A DNA stretch of 64,000 nucleotides from Streptomyces rimosus (GTDB taxonomy: Bacteria; Actinomycetota; Actinomycetes; Streptomycetales; Streptomycetaceae), in NCBI RefSeq assembly GCF_008704655.1, contig NZ_CP023688.1, positions 6,005,501 through 6,069,500 on the forward strand. Direction: 5' to 3'. Positions 31,980 through 40,843 of the stretch are shown here, one piece after another; position 1 is the first letter of the stretch; every line of letters starts with the position of its first letter. The notes below the pieces were generated by a model. The model saw nothing but the letters and a program-made list of their open reading frames with translations, searched no databases and was not told the DNA's origin. The translations under genes and the position numbers were made by a program.

Positions 31980-33104
31980 TTAACCCACGTCGCTTCCGCG
32001 CGTTCGGTTCTCGGTGGCGGTGAGATTTGGGCTGTGTGGGGGATGCGGCTGAGCCGGCGGCGTGGATGCCGCGAGGTCGGTGGGGCCGGCGGACTCGGTG
32101 TGCGGCTCGGATGGTTCCGGTTCGGACTGCGCTGGTTCGGACTGTGCCGGATCGGGCCGTGCCGGTTCGGACTGTGCCGGTTCGGTGGAGAGGCCGGGGC
32201 CAAGATCGCCGAGTCGATCGGGCACGTGCGCGAGGGCGTCGAGGCAGGCGCGTACGGGCGGAGTCTCCGTACCGGGGCGCCAGGCCGCCTGGACGTCGCG
32301 CCGGAGTGGCGGATCGGTCGGCAGGAAACGGACGCCGGGTGGGGCCTGGCGCCAGGCCGTGGCGGGAACGAGCGCGGCGCTCAGCCCGGCGGCCACCAAG
32401 GTGAGCTGAGTGGCATGGTCGCTGATGCTGTACCGGAGGTCCGGCTCGATGCCGCAAGTACGCAGGGCCTGTACGAGCGCTTCGCGCGGCTCGGCCCCGG
32501 GCGGGCAGGCCGCCCACGCCACGCCGTCGAGGTCGGCGAGGCGGAGGACGGGCCGGTCGCCGAGCGGGTGCGCCTCGTGGAGCGCCACCCGCGCCTCTTC
32601 CGTAACGAGCGTGCGGACGGCCACGCCTTCCGGCAGGCGCCACGGTCGGTTCGACCAGTTCTCTATGAGGAGCAGATCGAGGTCGCCGCGCAGAAGGGCG
32701 GGGAGCAGTTCGGCCACCTCGCCGTCGCGCACCGTCGGGGCGAGTCGGGGATGGCGCGTGGTCAGCGCGGCCAACGTCGCCGGCAGCAGGGTCCGTATGG
32801 CGCTGCCGACGGCGCCTATCCGGAGCGGGCCGAGCACTTCGTCGTCCAGCGCGGCCAGATCGTCCTCGGCCGCCGCCAGTTGGGCCATGACCGCGGCCGC
32901 GTGTTCCGCGAGCACCCGGCCGGCGTGGGTCAGCCGTACGCTGCGCCCCTCCGGTTCCGTGAGGCGGTGTCCGCATTCCCGTTCCAGCTTGCTCAGCTGT
33001 TGGCTCATGCCGGATGGCGTGATGTGCAGGGCCCGTGCTGCCCGGGCGATGGAACCGTGGGTGTCCACCGCGGCCAGGGCACGCAGCCGCTCCAAGTTGA
33101 TCAT
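31980..33104 (-). CDS. LysR-family regulator with a long low-complexity tail
   Basis: A 374-residue regulator. Residues 1-60 form the winged HTH (INLERLRALAAVDTHGSIAR, ALHITPSGMSQQLSKLEREC), and ~88-290 the periplasmic-binding-like effector domain (LGPLRIGAVGSAIRTLLPAT, VAWAACPPGAEPREALVQAL). The last ~75 residues are Pro/Glu/Ser repeats (PAQSEPA-type, coded by tandem DNA repeats at about 32110-32190) with no fold. It is divergent from the EamA transporter, the usual LysR target arrangement, and its stop is only 68 bp before the toxin operon start. Confidence 0.88.
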   Translation of the reverse strand: MINLERLRALAAVDTHGSIARAARALHITPSGMSQQLSKLERECGHRLTEPEGRSVRLTHAGRVLAEHAAAVMAQLAAAEDDLAALDDEVLGPLRIGAVGSAIRTLLPATLAALTTRHPRLAPTVRDGEVAELLPALLRGDLDLLLIENWSNRPWRLPEGVAVRTLVTEEARVALHEAHPLGDRPVLRLADLDGVAWAACPPGAEPREALVQALRTCGIEPDLRYSISDHATQLTLVAAGLSAALVPATAWRQAPPGVRFLPTDPPLRRDVQAAWRPGTETPPVRACLDALAHVPDRLGDLGPGLSTEPAQSEPARPDPAQSEPAQSEPEPSEPHTESAGPTDLAASTPPAQPHPPHSPNLTATENRTRGSDVG

Positions 33105-33141
33105 CAGATCAGGCTAGCGACGGATCGGATCGGCAATGCGT

Positions 33142-33152
33142 TAGTGGAACTA
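33142..33152. promoter_or_regulatory. Candidate LysR-type binding box
   Basis: TAGT-GGA-ACTA is a perfect 11-bp dyad in the 108-bp gap between the divergent lysR and EamA genes. LysR regulators typically use T-N11-A dyads, so this is only suggestive. Confidence 0.35.
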
Positions 33153-33212
33153 CTGAGTTGTGATGACAGATCGTCGCTTTTGTTCAGGGGTGGGGGCGGC
33201 CAGGGTGGAGGA

Positions 33213-34310
33213 ATGACGGTTCGAGGGAATGACGGGGATATACGGGGCGGCAGCGAGGTCCGGGGCAAGACCGGCGGGGACGGGGAGGCCCCGCGCGGAG
33301 GTGGCGGAGGTAGGGGGATTCCGCTCCGTACCAACGCCCGCGGTGAGCACCCGTCTCGCATCGGTTCCCACGTCGGACACCCATCTCATCCCAGCCCCCG
33401 GGTCGGGCACCCACCCCGCACCGGCACCCCCGGAAAACCCGTACTCATGGTGCTCGCCGGCAGCCTCTGCATCTCCGCTTCCGCCGTCTTCGTCAAGCTG
33501 TCCGGTACGAGCGCGGGGACGGCGGCGTTCTTCCGGTGCGCCATCGCGCTCCTCGTGCTGGTTCCGCTGGCGCTCGCGGAGCGGCGGACGGCGGGGCCGC
33601 GGGCCTGGCGGTTGCGGCGCCTGGACCTGGCGGCGGGCGTGTTGCTCGGCATCGATTACGTCTTCTGGGCAGCGGCGATCCACAGCGTGGGCGCGTCCAT
33701 CGCCACTGTGGTCGTCAACATCCAGGTGGTGATCTTCCCGCTGCTGGCGCGCGTGTTCACCCGTACTCCCGTACCGCGGCGCTTCGTTGTCGCGACGCCC
33801 GTCATGCTGCTGGGAGTGGCGCTGGCCAGCGGGGCCGTCGGCGCTCCGGCGGCGGGCAGCGACCCGGTGACCGGCGCGGTATTCGGTCTGGTCGCCGGTT
33901 TCGGGTACGCGGGCTACCTCTTCCTGATGCGGCTCGGTGGCGGCCAGGGCCATACGGTCGGCCCGGTGTGCACGTCCACCGCGGCGGCCGCGGGCGCCGC
34001 CGCGCTGCTCGGCGGGACGTGGACCGGCATCGACTTCTCCCTCGACGCGCGCGCCTGGAGTTGGCTGACCGCGCTGGCCCTCGTCGGACAGGTGCTGGCC
34101 TGGTTGGTGATGACGCCGGCGCTCCCGCGCCTGGCGCCAAACGTCGGCGCGGCCCTGCTGCTCCTGCAACCGGTGATGGCGATCGGTCTCGGGGTGGCGG
34201 TCGGCGAGCGGCCCACGGCGAGCCAGTTCGGGGGGTGCGTGCTGGTGGTTCTGGTGGTGTGGGGTGTGGGGCGCGGATCGAGACGGCGGGGCGCGCGGAG
34301 CGGATCGTAA
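33213..34310 (+). CDS. EamA/DMT-superfamily transporter
   Basis: About ten membrane helices from residue ~78 on (VLMVLAGSLCISASAVFVKL, LLVLVPLALA, IATVVVNIQVVIFPLLARVF, VGAALLLLQPVMAIGLGVAV), the duplicated five-helix EamA architecture of metabolite exporters. Counting from ATG 33213 the protein has 365 residues, with the first ~75 hydrophilic and disordered. GGAGG sits only one base from that ATG, so ATG 33447, right before the first helix, may be the true start. It is divergent from the LysR regulator, which probably controls it. Substrate unknown. Confidence 0.82.
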   Translation: MTVRGNDGDIRGGSEVRGKTGGDGEAPRGGGGGRGIPLRTNARGEHPSRIGSHVGHPSHPSPRVGHPPRTGTPGKPVLMVLAGSLCISASAVFVKLSGTSAGTAAFFRCAIALLVLVPLALAERRTAGPRAWRLRRLDLAAGVLLGIDYVFWAAAIHSVGASIATVVVNIQVVIFPLLARVFTRTPVPRRFVVATPVMLLGVALASGAVGAPAAGSDPVTGAVFGLVAGFGYAGYLFLMRLGGGQGHTVGPVCTSTAAAAGAAALLGGTWTGIDFSLDARAWSWLTALALVGQVLAWLVMTPALPRLAPNVGAALLLLQPVMAIGLGVAVGERPTASQFGGCVLVVLVVWGVGRGSRRRGARSGS

Positions 34311-34458
34311 GCCCGTACGGACGCGGGGCGCGCACAGTGGCTCGTACGCCCTCCCGTGCGGCGATGAGCGCCGTGTATGTCAAAGGCGCGTAAGACTGGC
34401 CGGTTTGGGCGACAGAGGAGCGTCAGGGGCACACGGCGCGGCGCGTACGGACGGTTGA

Positions 34459-36792
34459 GTGAGCCCATCCACAGGAGAGGCACACCCAAGCCCCTCCCTT
34501 CAGGGCCCTTCACCAAACAGCGCTCCTACCCTCAGCGCCCTTTCCCTCAATGCCTCCCCTTCCGCCGCCCCGAAAGCCCCCGAGATGCAGCCTCTGGCTC
34601 CGGACGAGCAGCAGAACGTTCCCACGTCCCCCACCGACACCATCGCGCCCAACCCCCATACCGACCGCGATACCCACACGGGCCCCACCACCCCCACCCG
34701 TCCAACCCGCTCACACCGAAGCCGCCCCCAACCCCTCACCCCCGGAGTCCTGTCCCCCTCCCACCTCCTCTCCTGCCTCCCCGACGCCCTCCGCAAGCTG
34801 CACCCGAAAACGCTCGTCCATCACCCGGTGCTGTTCGTCGTGGCCGCCGGCGCGCTGCTCACCACGCTCTCGGCCGTCCTCGACCCGAGCGTCTTCGCCT
34901 GGACGATCAGTGTCTGGCTCTGGCTCACCGTCGTCTTCGCGAACCTGGCCGAAGCGGTCGCGGAAGGCCGCGGCAAGGCGCAGGCCGAAACGTTGCGCCG
35001 GACGCGCGGCGACACCGTCGCGCGACGGCTGCGCAGCTGGCGGGTCGGAATGGGGGAGTGGGAGTACGAGGAGGAGACGGTACCGGCCGCCGACCTTCAG
35101 CCGTACGACATCGTCATCGTGGACGCGGGCGCGACGGTACCCGGCGACGGCGAAGTGGTGCAGGGCGCCGCGTCCGTCGACGAATCGGCGATCACGGGCG
35201 AATCGGCCCCGGTCATCCGCGAGGCGGGCGGCGACCGTTCCGGGGTCACGGGCGGTACGACGGTGCTGTCCGACCGCATCATCGTCCGCATCACCTCCCG
35301 CCCCGGCAGAACCTTCCTCGACCGCATGATCGCGCTCGTGGAAGGCACGACCCGGCAGAAGACCCCGAACGAACTGGCGCTGAACATCCTGCTCGCCGCG
35401 CTCACCGTCGTCTTCCTGCTGGCCGTCGTCTCGCTCCAGCCGATGGCCGGTTACGCGGGCGCCGCCCAGCCGCTGACCGTACTGATCGCGCTGCTCGTCA
35501 CCCTCATCCCGACGACCATCGGCGCGCTGCTGTCGGCCATCGGCATCGCCGGGATGGACCGGCTCGTCCAGCGCAACGTCTTGGCCCTGTCCGGCCGGGC
35601 CGTCGAGGCGGCCGGCGACGTGAACACGCTCCTCCTCGACAAGACCGGCACGATCACCTACGGCAACCGCCGAGCCGACACCTTCGTACCGCTCGACGGC
35701 GTCCCGCACGCCCAGCTCGCCGACGCGGCCCAGCTCTCCTCGCTCGCCGACGGGACGCCGGAGGGCCGGTCCATCGTGGCGCTGGCGCAGGAGAAGTACG
35801 GGATCCGGGTGCGTACGGAGGGGGAGATGGGGGCCGCGCGCTGGGTGGCGTTCAGCGCGCAGACCCGTATGAGCGGGGTCGATCTGGCCTGGTCGGGCGG
35901 CTGCCTGGTACGTAAGGGAGCGGCCGGGGCGGTACGGGACTGGGTGACGCGGCTGGGCGGGCAGGTGCCGCCGGAGGCGGGCTGGATCGTGGACTCCATC
36001 GCGGCGGGCGGCGGTACGCCCCTGCTGGTGGCGGTCGCCGACCGGCACGGCGCGCGAGTGCTCGGCGCCGTACATCTCAAGGACGTGGTCAAGGAGGGCA
36101 TCGCGCGCCGCTTCGCCGAACTGCGGACCATGGGCATCAAGACGGTGATGGTCACCGGCGACAACCCGCTGACCGCCCGGTCCATCGCCGCGGAGGCCGG
36201 CGTCGACGACTACATAGCGGAGGCCACACCCGAACAGAAGCTGGCGCGCATCCGGCAGGAGCAGGAGGGCGGCAACCTCGTCGCGATGACGGGCGACGGG
36301 ACGAACGACGCGCCCGCGCTCGCCCAGGCGGACGTCGGCGTGGCCATGAACACCGGCACCTCGGCGGCCAAAGAGGCCGGCAACATGGTGGACCTGGACT
36401 CCAACCCGACCAAACTCATCGAGATCGTCGCCGTCGGCAAACAGCTGCTGATCACGCGTGGTGCGCTGACAACTTTCTCCATCTGTAACGACGTGGCGAA
36501 GTACTTCGCGATCGTGCCCGCCATGTTCTCCGCCGTCTACCCGGGGCTCGGCGCGCTCAACATCATGGGTCTGCACAGCCCCACCTCGGCCATCGCGTCG
36601 GCCATCATCTTCAACGCGCTGATCATCGTGGCGCTGATACCGCTGGCCCTGCGCGGCGTCCGCTACCAGCCGTCCTCCGCACACGCGCTGCTCCGCCGGA
36701 ACCTGGGGGTGTACGGGCTCGGCGGATTGGTCGCTCCATTCCTCGGCATCAAGCTCATTGATCTGGTTCTTCAGCTTGTGCCGGGAATGTGA
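34459..36792 (+). CDS. kdpB: Orphan KdpB-type P-type ATPase
   Basis: A 777-residue P-type ATPase that reads clearly as KdpB, the catalytic subunit of the KdpFABC potassium pump. The actuator loop TGES is at 246-249, the phosphorylated Asp394 in [22 protein letters not shown] at 612-626, and the C-terminal helices ([34 protein letters not shown]) are intact. The start is GTG 34459, giving a ~100-residue Pro/Ser/Thr-rich tail absent from usual KdpB (~690 residues); ATG 34585 is an alternative. No kdpA, kdpC, kdpF or kdpDE lies on either side, so partners must be elsewhere or it works differently. Confidence 0.92.
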   Translation: MSPSTGEAHPSPSLQGPSPNSAPTLSALSLNASPSAAPKAPEMQPLAPDEQQNVPTSPTDTIAPNPHTDRDTHTGPTTPTRPTRSHRSRPQPLTPGVLSPSHLLSCLPDALRKLHPKTLVHHPVLFVVAAGALLTTLSAVLDPSVFAWTISVWLWLTVVFANLAEAVAEGRGKAQAETLRRTRGDTVARRLRSWRVGMGEWEYEEETVPAADLQPYDIVIVDAGATVPGDGEVVQGAASVDESAITGESAPVIREAGGDRSGVTGGTTVLSDRIIVRITSRPGRTFLDRMIALVEGTTRQKTPNELALNILLAALTVVFLLAVVSLQPMAGYAGAAQPLTVLIALLVTLIPTTIGALLSAIGIAGMDRLVQRNVLALSGRAVEAAGDVNTLLLDKTGTITYGNRRADTFVPLDGVPHAQLADAAQLSSLADGTPEGRSIVALAQEKYGIRVRTEGEMGAARWVAFSAQTRMSGVDLAWSGGCLVRKGAAGAVRDWVTRLGGQVPPEAGWIVDSIAAGGGTPLLVAVADRHGARVLGAVHLKDVVKEGIARRFAELRTMGIKTVMVTGDNPLTARSIAAEAGVDDYIAEATPEQKLARIRQEQEGGNLVAMTGDGTNDAPALAQADVGVAMNTGTSAAKEAGNMVDLDSNPTKLIEIVAVGKQLLITRGALTTFSICNDVAKYFAIVPAMFSAVYPGLGALNIMGLHSPTSAIASAIIFNALIIVALIPLALRGVRYQPSSAHALLRRNLGVYGLGGLVAPFLGIKLIDLVLQLVPGM

Positions 36793-36838
36793 TGGGGCTG
36801 GGCGCGTGGCAGCGGCCCCGGTGTTATGAGTCCCACGG

Positions 36839-36873
36839 TGCCGGGCCGGGGCTTCGTTGTCCCCGGCCCGGCA
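36839..36873. terminator. Bidirectional terminator hairpin
   Basis: Perfect 13-bp stem (36839-36851 with 36861-36873) and a 9-nt loop (CTTCGTTGT), between kdpB and the convergent nitroreductase-hemerythrin gene. Confidence 0.88.
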
Positions 36874-36920
36874 TGGATCGACCGTTCCCGACGCAAGCGG
36901 GGACGGCTATCCAGCGATAC

Positions 36921-37874
36921 CTAATCCGCTGACACCGGCGCTGACATCGGCGCCGACACCGGCGCCACCGGCGGCCAAGGAACCTCCGCCAGCGCCGGAA
37001 TCACCTGCTCCTCCTCATACGTGAGATGCGCCAGCAACTCCTCCGACATCCGCTCCAGTTCGGCGCGGAATTGTTCCGGGTCGGCGTTTCCGATGTCGGC
37101 GAGCAGAGCGAGCAAGTCGCTCTGTATACGGGCAATCGTCCGGTGCTCATCCTGCAAACGGTCCAGGGCCGGACGCAGTTCGGGGTGGTAGCGGCCAACG
37201 GCGGGAAACACATGTGCGTCCTCGCCGGTGTGGTGAAACTCCAGGCTCTGGCAGAACGCCAGGCAATGCTGCCGAATCTGCAGCCCGAGCCCCGGCTTCG
37301 GTGGTTCCCCCGGCCCCTGGTGTGCCGCCCGCGCCAGGAGATGGGCCTCGGCCTCGGCGCGTACGTGCCGCAGTTGCGCACGCAACCACGTGTGCACCTG
37401 TATGAGCTTGTCGGCGAGCGTGGTGACCTCGTGCAGCACCTCGCCGTCCGCCTCTTCGTACTCCGGCTCGGCGGGCTCCAGCACCACGACCGGCAAGGTG
37501 CGGGTGGTCCTGGCCTGGTAGTCGGCGTATCCGGGGGCGGCCCGTACCACCTGCGCGAACAGCCGGTCCCTGCGCTCGCCCTCGGCCGGCACGGCGATCG
37601 CCTCGTAGGTCTCGGTGCCCAACTCCACCCGCACCTGCGGGTGCGCGAGTAGATTGTGGTACCAGTCGGGGTCTCGGGGCCCACCAAGGTTGGAACCGAC
37701 GACCAGCAGCAGGTCGCCTTCGCGAACGTACGCGAGGGGCGTGGTGTACGGCTTGCCTGACTTCGCGCCGGTGGTGGTCAGCAGGAGCAGGTCGCCGCCC
37801 TCGAACGGGCCACCGACCTTCCCCTCATTGGCCCGGAATTCGTCGATGACCGATTGATTGAAGGAATTTGGCAT
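36921..37874 (-). CDS. Fusion of F420-type nitroreductase (DDN family) and hemerythrin-like HHE domain
   Basis: A 317-residue two-domain protein. Residues 1-~135 are a deazaflavin-dependent nitroreductase-like split barrel (LLLLTTTGAKSGKPYTTPLA, GPRDPDWYHNLLAHPQVRVE), the F420H2-binding DDN family. Residues ~145-300 are a four-helix HHE cation-binding domain with metal-ligand candidates in HTWLRAQLRH, LEFHHTGEDAHVFPAVGRYH, DEHRTIARIQ and HLTYEEEQVIPAL. It may couple F420 redox chemistry to an oxygen- or NO-sensing di-iron site. A GGAGAG ribosome site precedes the ATG. The individual domains are known; I cannot say how common the fusion is. Confidence 0.87.
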   Translation of the reverse strand: MPNSFNQSVIDEFRANEGKVGGPFEGGDLLLLTTTGAKSGKPYTTPLAYVREGDLLLVVGSNLGGPRDPDWYHNLLAHPQVRVELGTETYEAIAVPAEGERRDRLFAQVVRAAPGYADYQARTTRTLPVVVLEPAEPEYEEADGEVLHEVTTLADKLIQVHTWLRAQLRHVRAEAEAHLLARAAHQGPGEPPKPGLGLQIRQHCLAFCQSLEFHHTGEDAHVFPAVGRYHPELRPALDRLQDEHRTIARIQSDLLALLADIGNADPEQFRAELERMSEELLAHLTYEEEQVIPALAEVPWPPVAPVSAPMSAPVSAD

Positions 37875-38142
37875 GCTGATGTTGCTCTCCGTGCAGCTTC
37901 ATCCGCGTGACCGGCCGCGACGTATCGCAGCCGTCATCACCGCGGCACTAATGAAAGAGGTAAGGGAAAGGGGGGCAGGCACCGCGTAGGCACCGCACGC
38001 GCGCCTCGTTCGGAGCGGGCGGGTCGGGAGTCGCTCACCGATTACCGATTGACGGGCAGCAACACTCGTAACTCTCGCAACGCTCGGATCAACACGAGGA
38101 ACGGCGTACGAACGTGCCCATCACGCCCGCCCGCTGCCGACG
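37875..38142. other. Intergenic region without a recognisable gene
   Basis: Less GC-rich than its surroundings and containing only very short frames. It probably holds the promoter of the nitroreductase-hemerythrin gene. I see no known operator or strong hairpin. Confidence 0.4.
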
Positions 38143-38190
38143 TCAGGTGCGGCCTGAGAAGTCCGCGAAGTCCGCGATGAATGAACTCAT
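38143..38190 (-). CDS. Candidate 15-residue peptide ORF B
   Basis: MSSFIADFADFSGRT, with AAGGA six bases before the ATG. Its start overlaps the stop of the upstream tiny ORF (ATGA). The ADFADF part comes from a 9-bp tandem duplication. I recognise no family; it may be a leader peptide, a small protein or chance. Confidence 0.3.
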   Translation of the reverse strand: MSSFIADFADFSGRT

Positions 38191-38264
38191 GCGTAGTCCT
38201 TGAGGAAAGGTATGTCGCCCGACTGCCGGCCGGCCCACTTCTCTTTGGCCGACGTCACGCGCAT
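38187..38264 (-). CDS. Candidate 25-residue peptide ORF A
   Basis: MRVTSAKEKWAGRQSGDIPF and five further residues. GAGGAAG lies just upstream of the ATG at 38264, 36 bp after the malic enzyme stop. It is joined to ORF B by an ATGA overlap, which suggests translational coupling. No family is recognised and no modification enzyme lies nearby. Confidence 0.3.
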   Translation of the reverse strand: MRVTSAKEKWAGRQSGDIPFLKDYA

Positions 38265-38299
38265 ACGCTTCCTCATTAGACCCATTCGCCGAGGTTCCG

Positions 38300-40003
38300 T
38301 CAACCGGACGACCGCGGAGTTTCTCCGTACACCGGCTGCCACATCGCGTCCTGCACCGCCTGTACGACATCGTCGGGAGCCACGCGCGCGACACCTTCCT
38401 CGACAGCTGCCCGTACCACCGCCACCGCGACGGCCGCCGAGGAAGCGCGCAGATTTTCCACCTGCGGCAGCAGCGGCGCCCCGGGCCCACCGCCTTCCAC
38501 TTGCCCCGCGACCGCCTCGGCGGCGGCCAGCAGCATGCCGGGCGTCAGCCGCTCGGCGCGCGACACCACCACGCCCAGCCCCAACCCCGGGTAGACGAGA
38601 GCGTTGTTGGCCTGGCCGATGACGTGCCGTACCCCTTCGACCTCCACGGGGTCCACCGGGATGCCCGCCGTCGTCAGCGCCCTGCCGCCGGTCCAGCGCA
38701 GCAGGTCGGCGGGCATCGCCTCGATCTTCTCGGTGGGATTGGAAAGTGGAAAAATGACAGGTCTCTCGACGTGCTGTGCCATCTCCTCCACCACCTGCCG
38801 GGTGAAGGCGCCGCGTACGGTCGAGGTGCCGATGAGGACGGTGGGGCGCACGTTCCGTACGGTCGTCAGCAGATCGATTCCCTGATCCGCGGCGTGGCCC
38901 GTATCACCGCCTGCCCTGTCTGCCCCACCTGCCCAATCCTCGACCTCCCCCTTCGGACGCGCGTAGCCGCGCTGGTAGTCGCGCAGGCCGTCCATGTCGT
39001 CCAGCAGCAGGCCAGGACGGTCGACGAGCCAGAAGCGGCGGGTCGCCTCGTCCTTGTCCAGGCCGTCGCGGACCATTGCCTCGCGCAGCTGGTCGGCGAT
39101 GCCCACACCGGCCGTACCGGCCCCGAACACCACGACGCGCTGCTCGCCGAACCGCGATCCGGTGACGTTCAGCGCCGACCGGACGGCGGCGAGCGTGATC
39201 GCGCCGGTGCCCTGCATGTCGTCGTTGAACATCCGGTAGCGCTCGCCGTACCGCTCCAGAAAACGCCGGGCGTTGCCCGCGCCGAAATCCTCGAAGTGCA
39301 GCAGAGCGTCCGGGTACAGCTCCGAAACCGTGTCCAGGTACGCGGCGACGAACGCGTCATAACGTTCGCCGCGCGCCCGGCTGTGGCGTACGCCCAGGTA
39401 GAGCGGATCGTTGAGCAGCGTCTCGTTGTCGGTGCCGACATCGAGGACCACCGCGAGGCAGCGCGCGGGGTCGATGCCCGCGGCGGCCGTGTACACCGCC
39501 AGCTTGCCCACGGAAATCTGGATGCCGTGCACGCCCCAGTCGCCGATGCCGAGGATCTGCTCGGCGTCCGTGACCACCACCAGGTCCACTTCGTCCGCCC
39601 CGAGCTCCAGCTCCTCGAACGAACGCCGTAGATCCCGCGGCCGGTCGATGGACAGGAAGACGCCGCGCGGACGCCGGTACTCGTGGCTGTACGTCTTGAT
39701 CGCCTCGCCCACGGTCGGGTCGTAGACGATGGGCAGCAGCTCGGTCAGGTGGTCGGTGAGCAGCCGGTAGTACAGGACCTCGTTACGGTCGTGGAGCTGC
39801 TCCAGATTGATGTACGCGGCCAGGTCGTCGGGCTGGCGCCGCAACTGCTCGTACGCGCGCCGCGCCTGCTGGTCCAGAGTGAGCACCGCGTCGGGGAGCC
39901 GGCCGACGAGGCCGAGGCGGTCGCGTTCGGCGGCGGTGAAAGCGGTTCCGCGATTGGTCAGCGGATCGCTCATCACCGACGGCAGCCGCGGCTGTCTGCC
40001 CAT
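38300..40003 (-). CDS. NAD(P)-dependent malic enzyme
   Basis: A 567-residue malic enzyme of the long (maeA-like) class, converting malate to pyruvate and CO2. The N-terminal half contains NEVLYYRLLTDHLTELLPIV, YDPTVGEAIKTYSHEYRRPR, the metal-site HFEDFGAGNARRFLERYGER and FNDDMQGTGAITLAAVRSAL. The Rossmann domain starts RVVVFGAGTAGVGIADQLRE, and IFPLSNPTEKIEAMPADLLR completes the substrate site. The start at 40003 has GGGGAG 8 nt upstream; an in-frame ATG at 39973 is also possible. It supplies NADPH or pyruvate when growing on organic acids. Confidence 0.94.
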   Translation of the reverse strand: MGRQPRLPSVMSDPLTNRGTAFTAAERDRLGLVGRLPDAVLTLDQQARRAYEQLRRQPDDLAAYINLEQLHDRNEVLYYRLLTDHLTELLPIVYDPTVGEAIKTYSHEYRRPRGVFLSIDRPRDLRRSFEELELGADEVDLVVVTDAEQILGIGDWGVHGIQISVGKLAVYTAAAGIDPARCLAVVLDVGTDNETLLNDPLYLGVRHSRARGERYDAFVAAYLDTVSELYPDALLHFEDFGAGNARRFLERYGERYRMFNDDMQGTGAITLAAVRSALNVTGSRFGEQRVVVFGAGTAGVGIADQLREAMVRDGLDKDEATRRFWLVDRPGLLLDDMDGLRDYQRGYARPKGEVEDWAGGADRAGGDTGHAADQGIDLLTTVRNVRPTVLIGTSTVRGAFTRQVVEEMAQHVERPVIFPLSNPTEKIEAMPADLLRWTGGRALTTAGIPVDPVEVEGVRHVIGQANNALVYPGLGLGVVVSRAERLTPGMLLAAAEAVAGQVEGGGPGAPLLPQVENLRASSAAVAVAVVRAAVEEGVARVAPDDVVQAVQDAMWQPVYGETPRSSG

Positions 40004-40144
40004 ACGCCCGCACTCCCCTTCCCGTCCGCGCGCCCGCTCCGCATACCCCCGTTCCATCGCCAGTCTCGCGCGAGAGCCCCGCCCCCGCATCCGGTGGATA
40101 CGGGAACGGGGCTCTGGTAAGCGCTTACCTGGCGGCGGCGATTT

Positions 40145-40843
40145 TTATTTCGGCCGCATGGGGCTGACCCGGCCCTGGAGCAGACGGGACAGGGAGGCGT
40201 GCACGTCCTCCACCGAGCGGTGCGGCTGGAACGACAGCCAGTCCAGCGCCGCCACCAGCACCATGCCGAGAAGCGCGGACGCCGTCAGGGGAATGTCGAG
40301 CTCCTCGCTCAGTTCGCCGACGGCGACGGCGTCCCGCAGTACGGACTCGACGACGGCGACCGCCCGGCCCCGTACGGACTGGAGCGTCGGCTGCCAGACC
40401 CGGTTCGTACGCCACAGCTCGGCCACGTACAGCTGGGTCAGGGAGGGCGAGCCGGCGATGAAGTCCAGCCCGGCCCGGATCATCGCGTCCAGCGCGTCGA
40501 CCCGGGTGCCGCCCTCCGCGCGTACGGCCCGGTCGGCAGCCTCCTGGAGGGAGGTGGCGAGCAGGTCGATGCCGTCCCGCAGCAGTTCCTCGTAGAGGAC
40601 GTTCTTGCTGGCGAAGTTGTAGTAGACGGTGCCCTTGGCGACACCGGCGCGCTCGGCGATCTCGTCCACGGTCGTGGAGGAGAAGCCCTGTTCGGCGATG
40701 AGCGTGACCGCGGCGTCGAACAGCTTGCGCCGGGTAGCGCCGCGGCGCAGTCCGTGGCCGGCTTCGCGTGCCCCGTGGCCGGGGGCGGCGCCGCTGGTGG
40801 CGCCGCCCCCGTGCCGGCGGGGGTGCTCGGTTCGCACGCTCAC
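40145..40843 (-). CDS. TetR-family regulator of the ABC/YhgE operon
   Basis: A 232-residue regulator. After ~30 His/Arg/Gly-rich residues comes the HTH (RRKLFDAAVTLIAEQGFSST, VDEIAERAGVAKGTVYYNFA), then a ligand domain with a C-terminal LLGMVLVAALDWLSFQPHRS. The GTG at 40843 overlaps the stop of the YhgE gene (GTGA), so it is last in the ATPase-YhgE-TetR operon. It probably represses that operon from the paired sites at 44058-44108, forming a feedback loop. Confidence 0.88.
   Translation of the reverse strand: MSVRTEHPRRHGGGATSGAAPGHGAREAGHGLRRGATRRKLFDAAVTLIAEQGFSSTTVDEIAERAGVAKGTVYYNFASKNVLYEELLRDGIDLLATSLQEAADRAVRAEGGTRVDALDAMIRAGLDFIAGSPSLTQLYVAELWRTNRVWQPTLQSVRGRAVAVVESVLRDAVAVGELSEELDIPLTASALLGMVLVAALDWLSFQPHRSVEDVHASLSRLLQGRVSPMRPK

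Noticed and set aside
38143..38276. Lasso-peptide precursor suggested by GDIPFLKDYA at the end of tiny ORF A
   Set aside because: The would-be core is too short and no leader peptidase, cyclase or recognition protein lies nearby.
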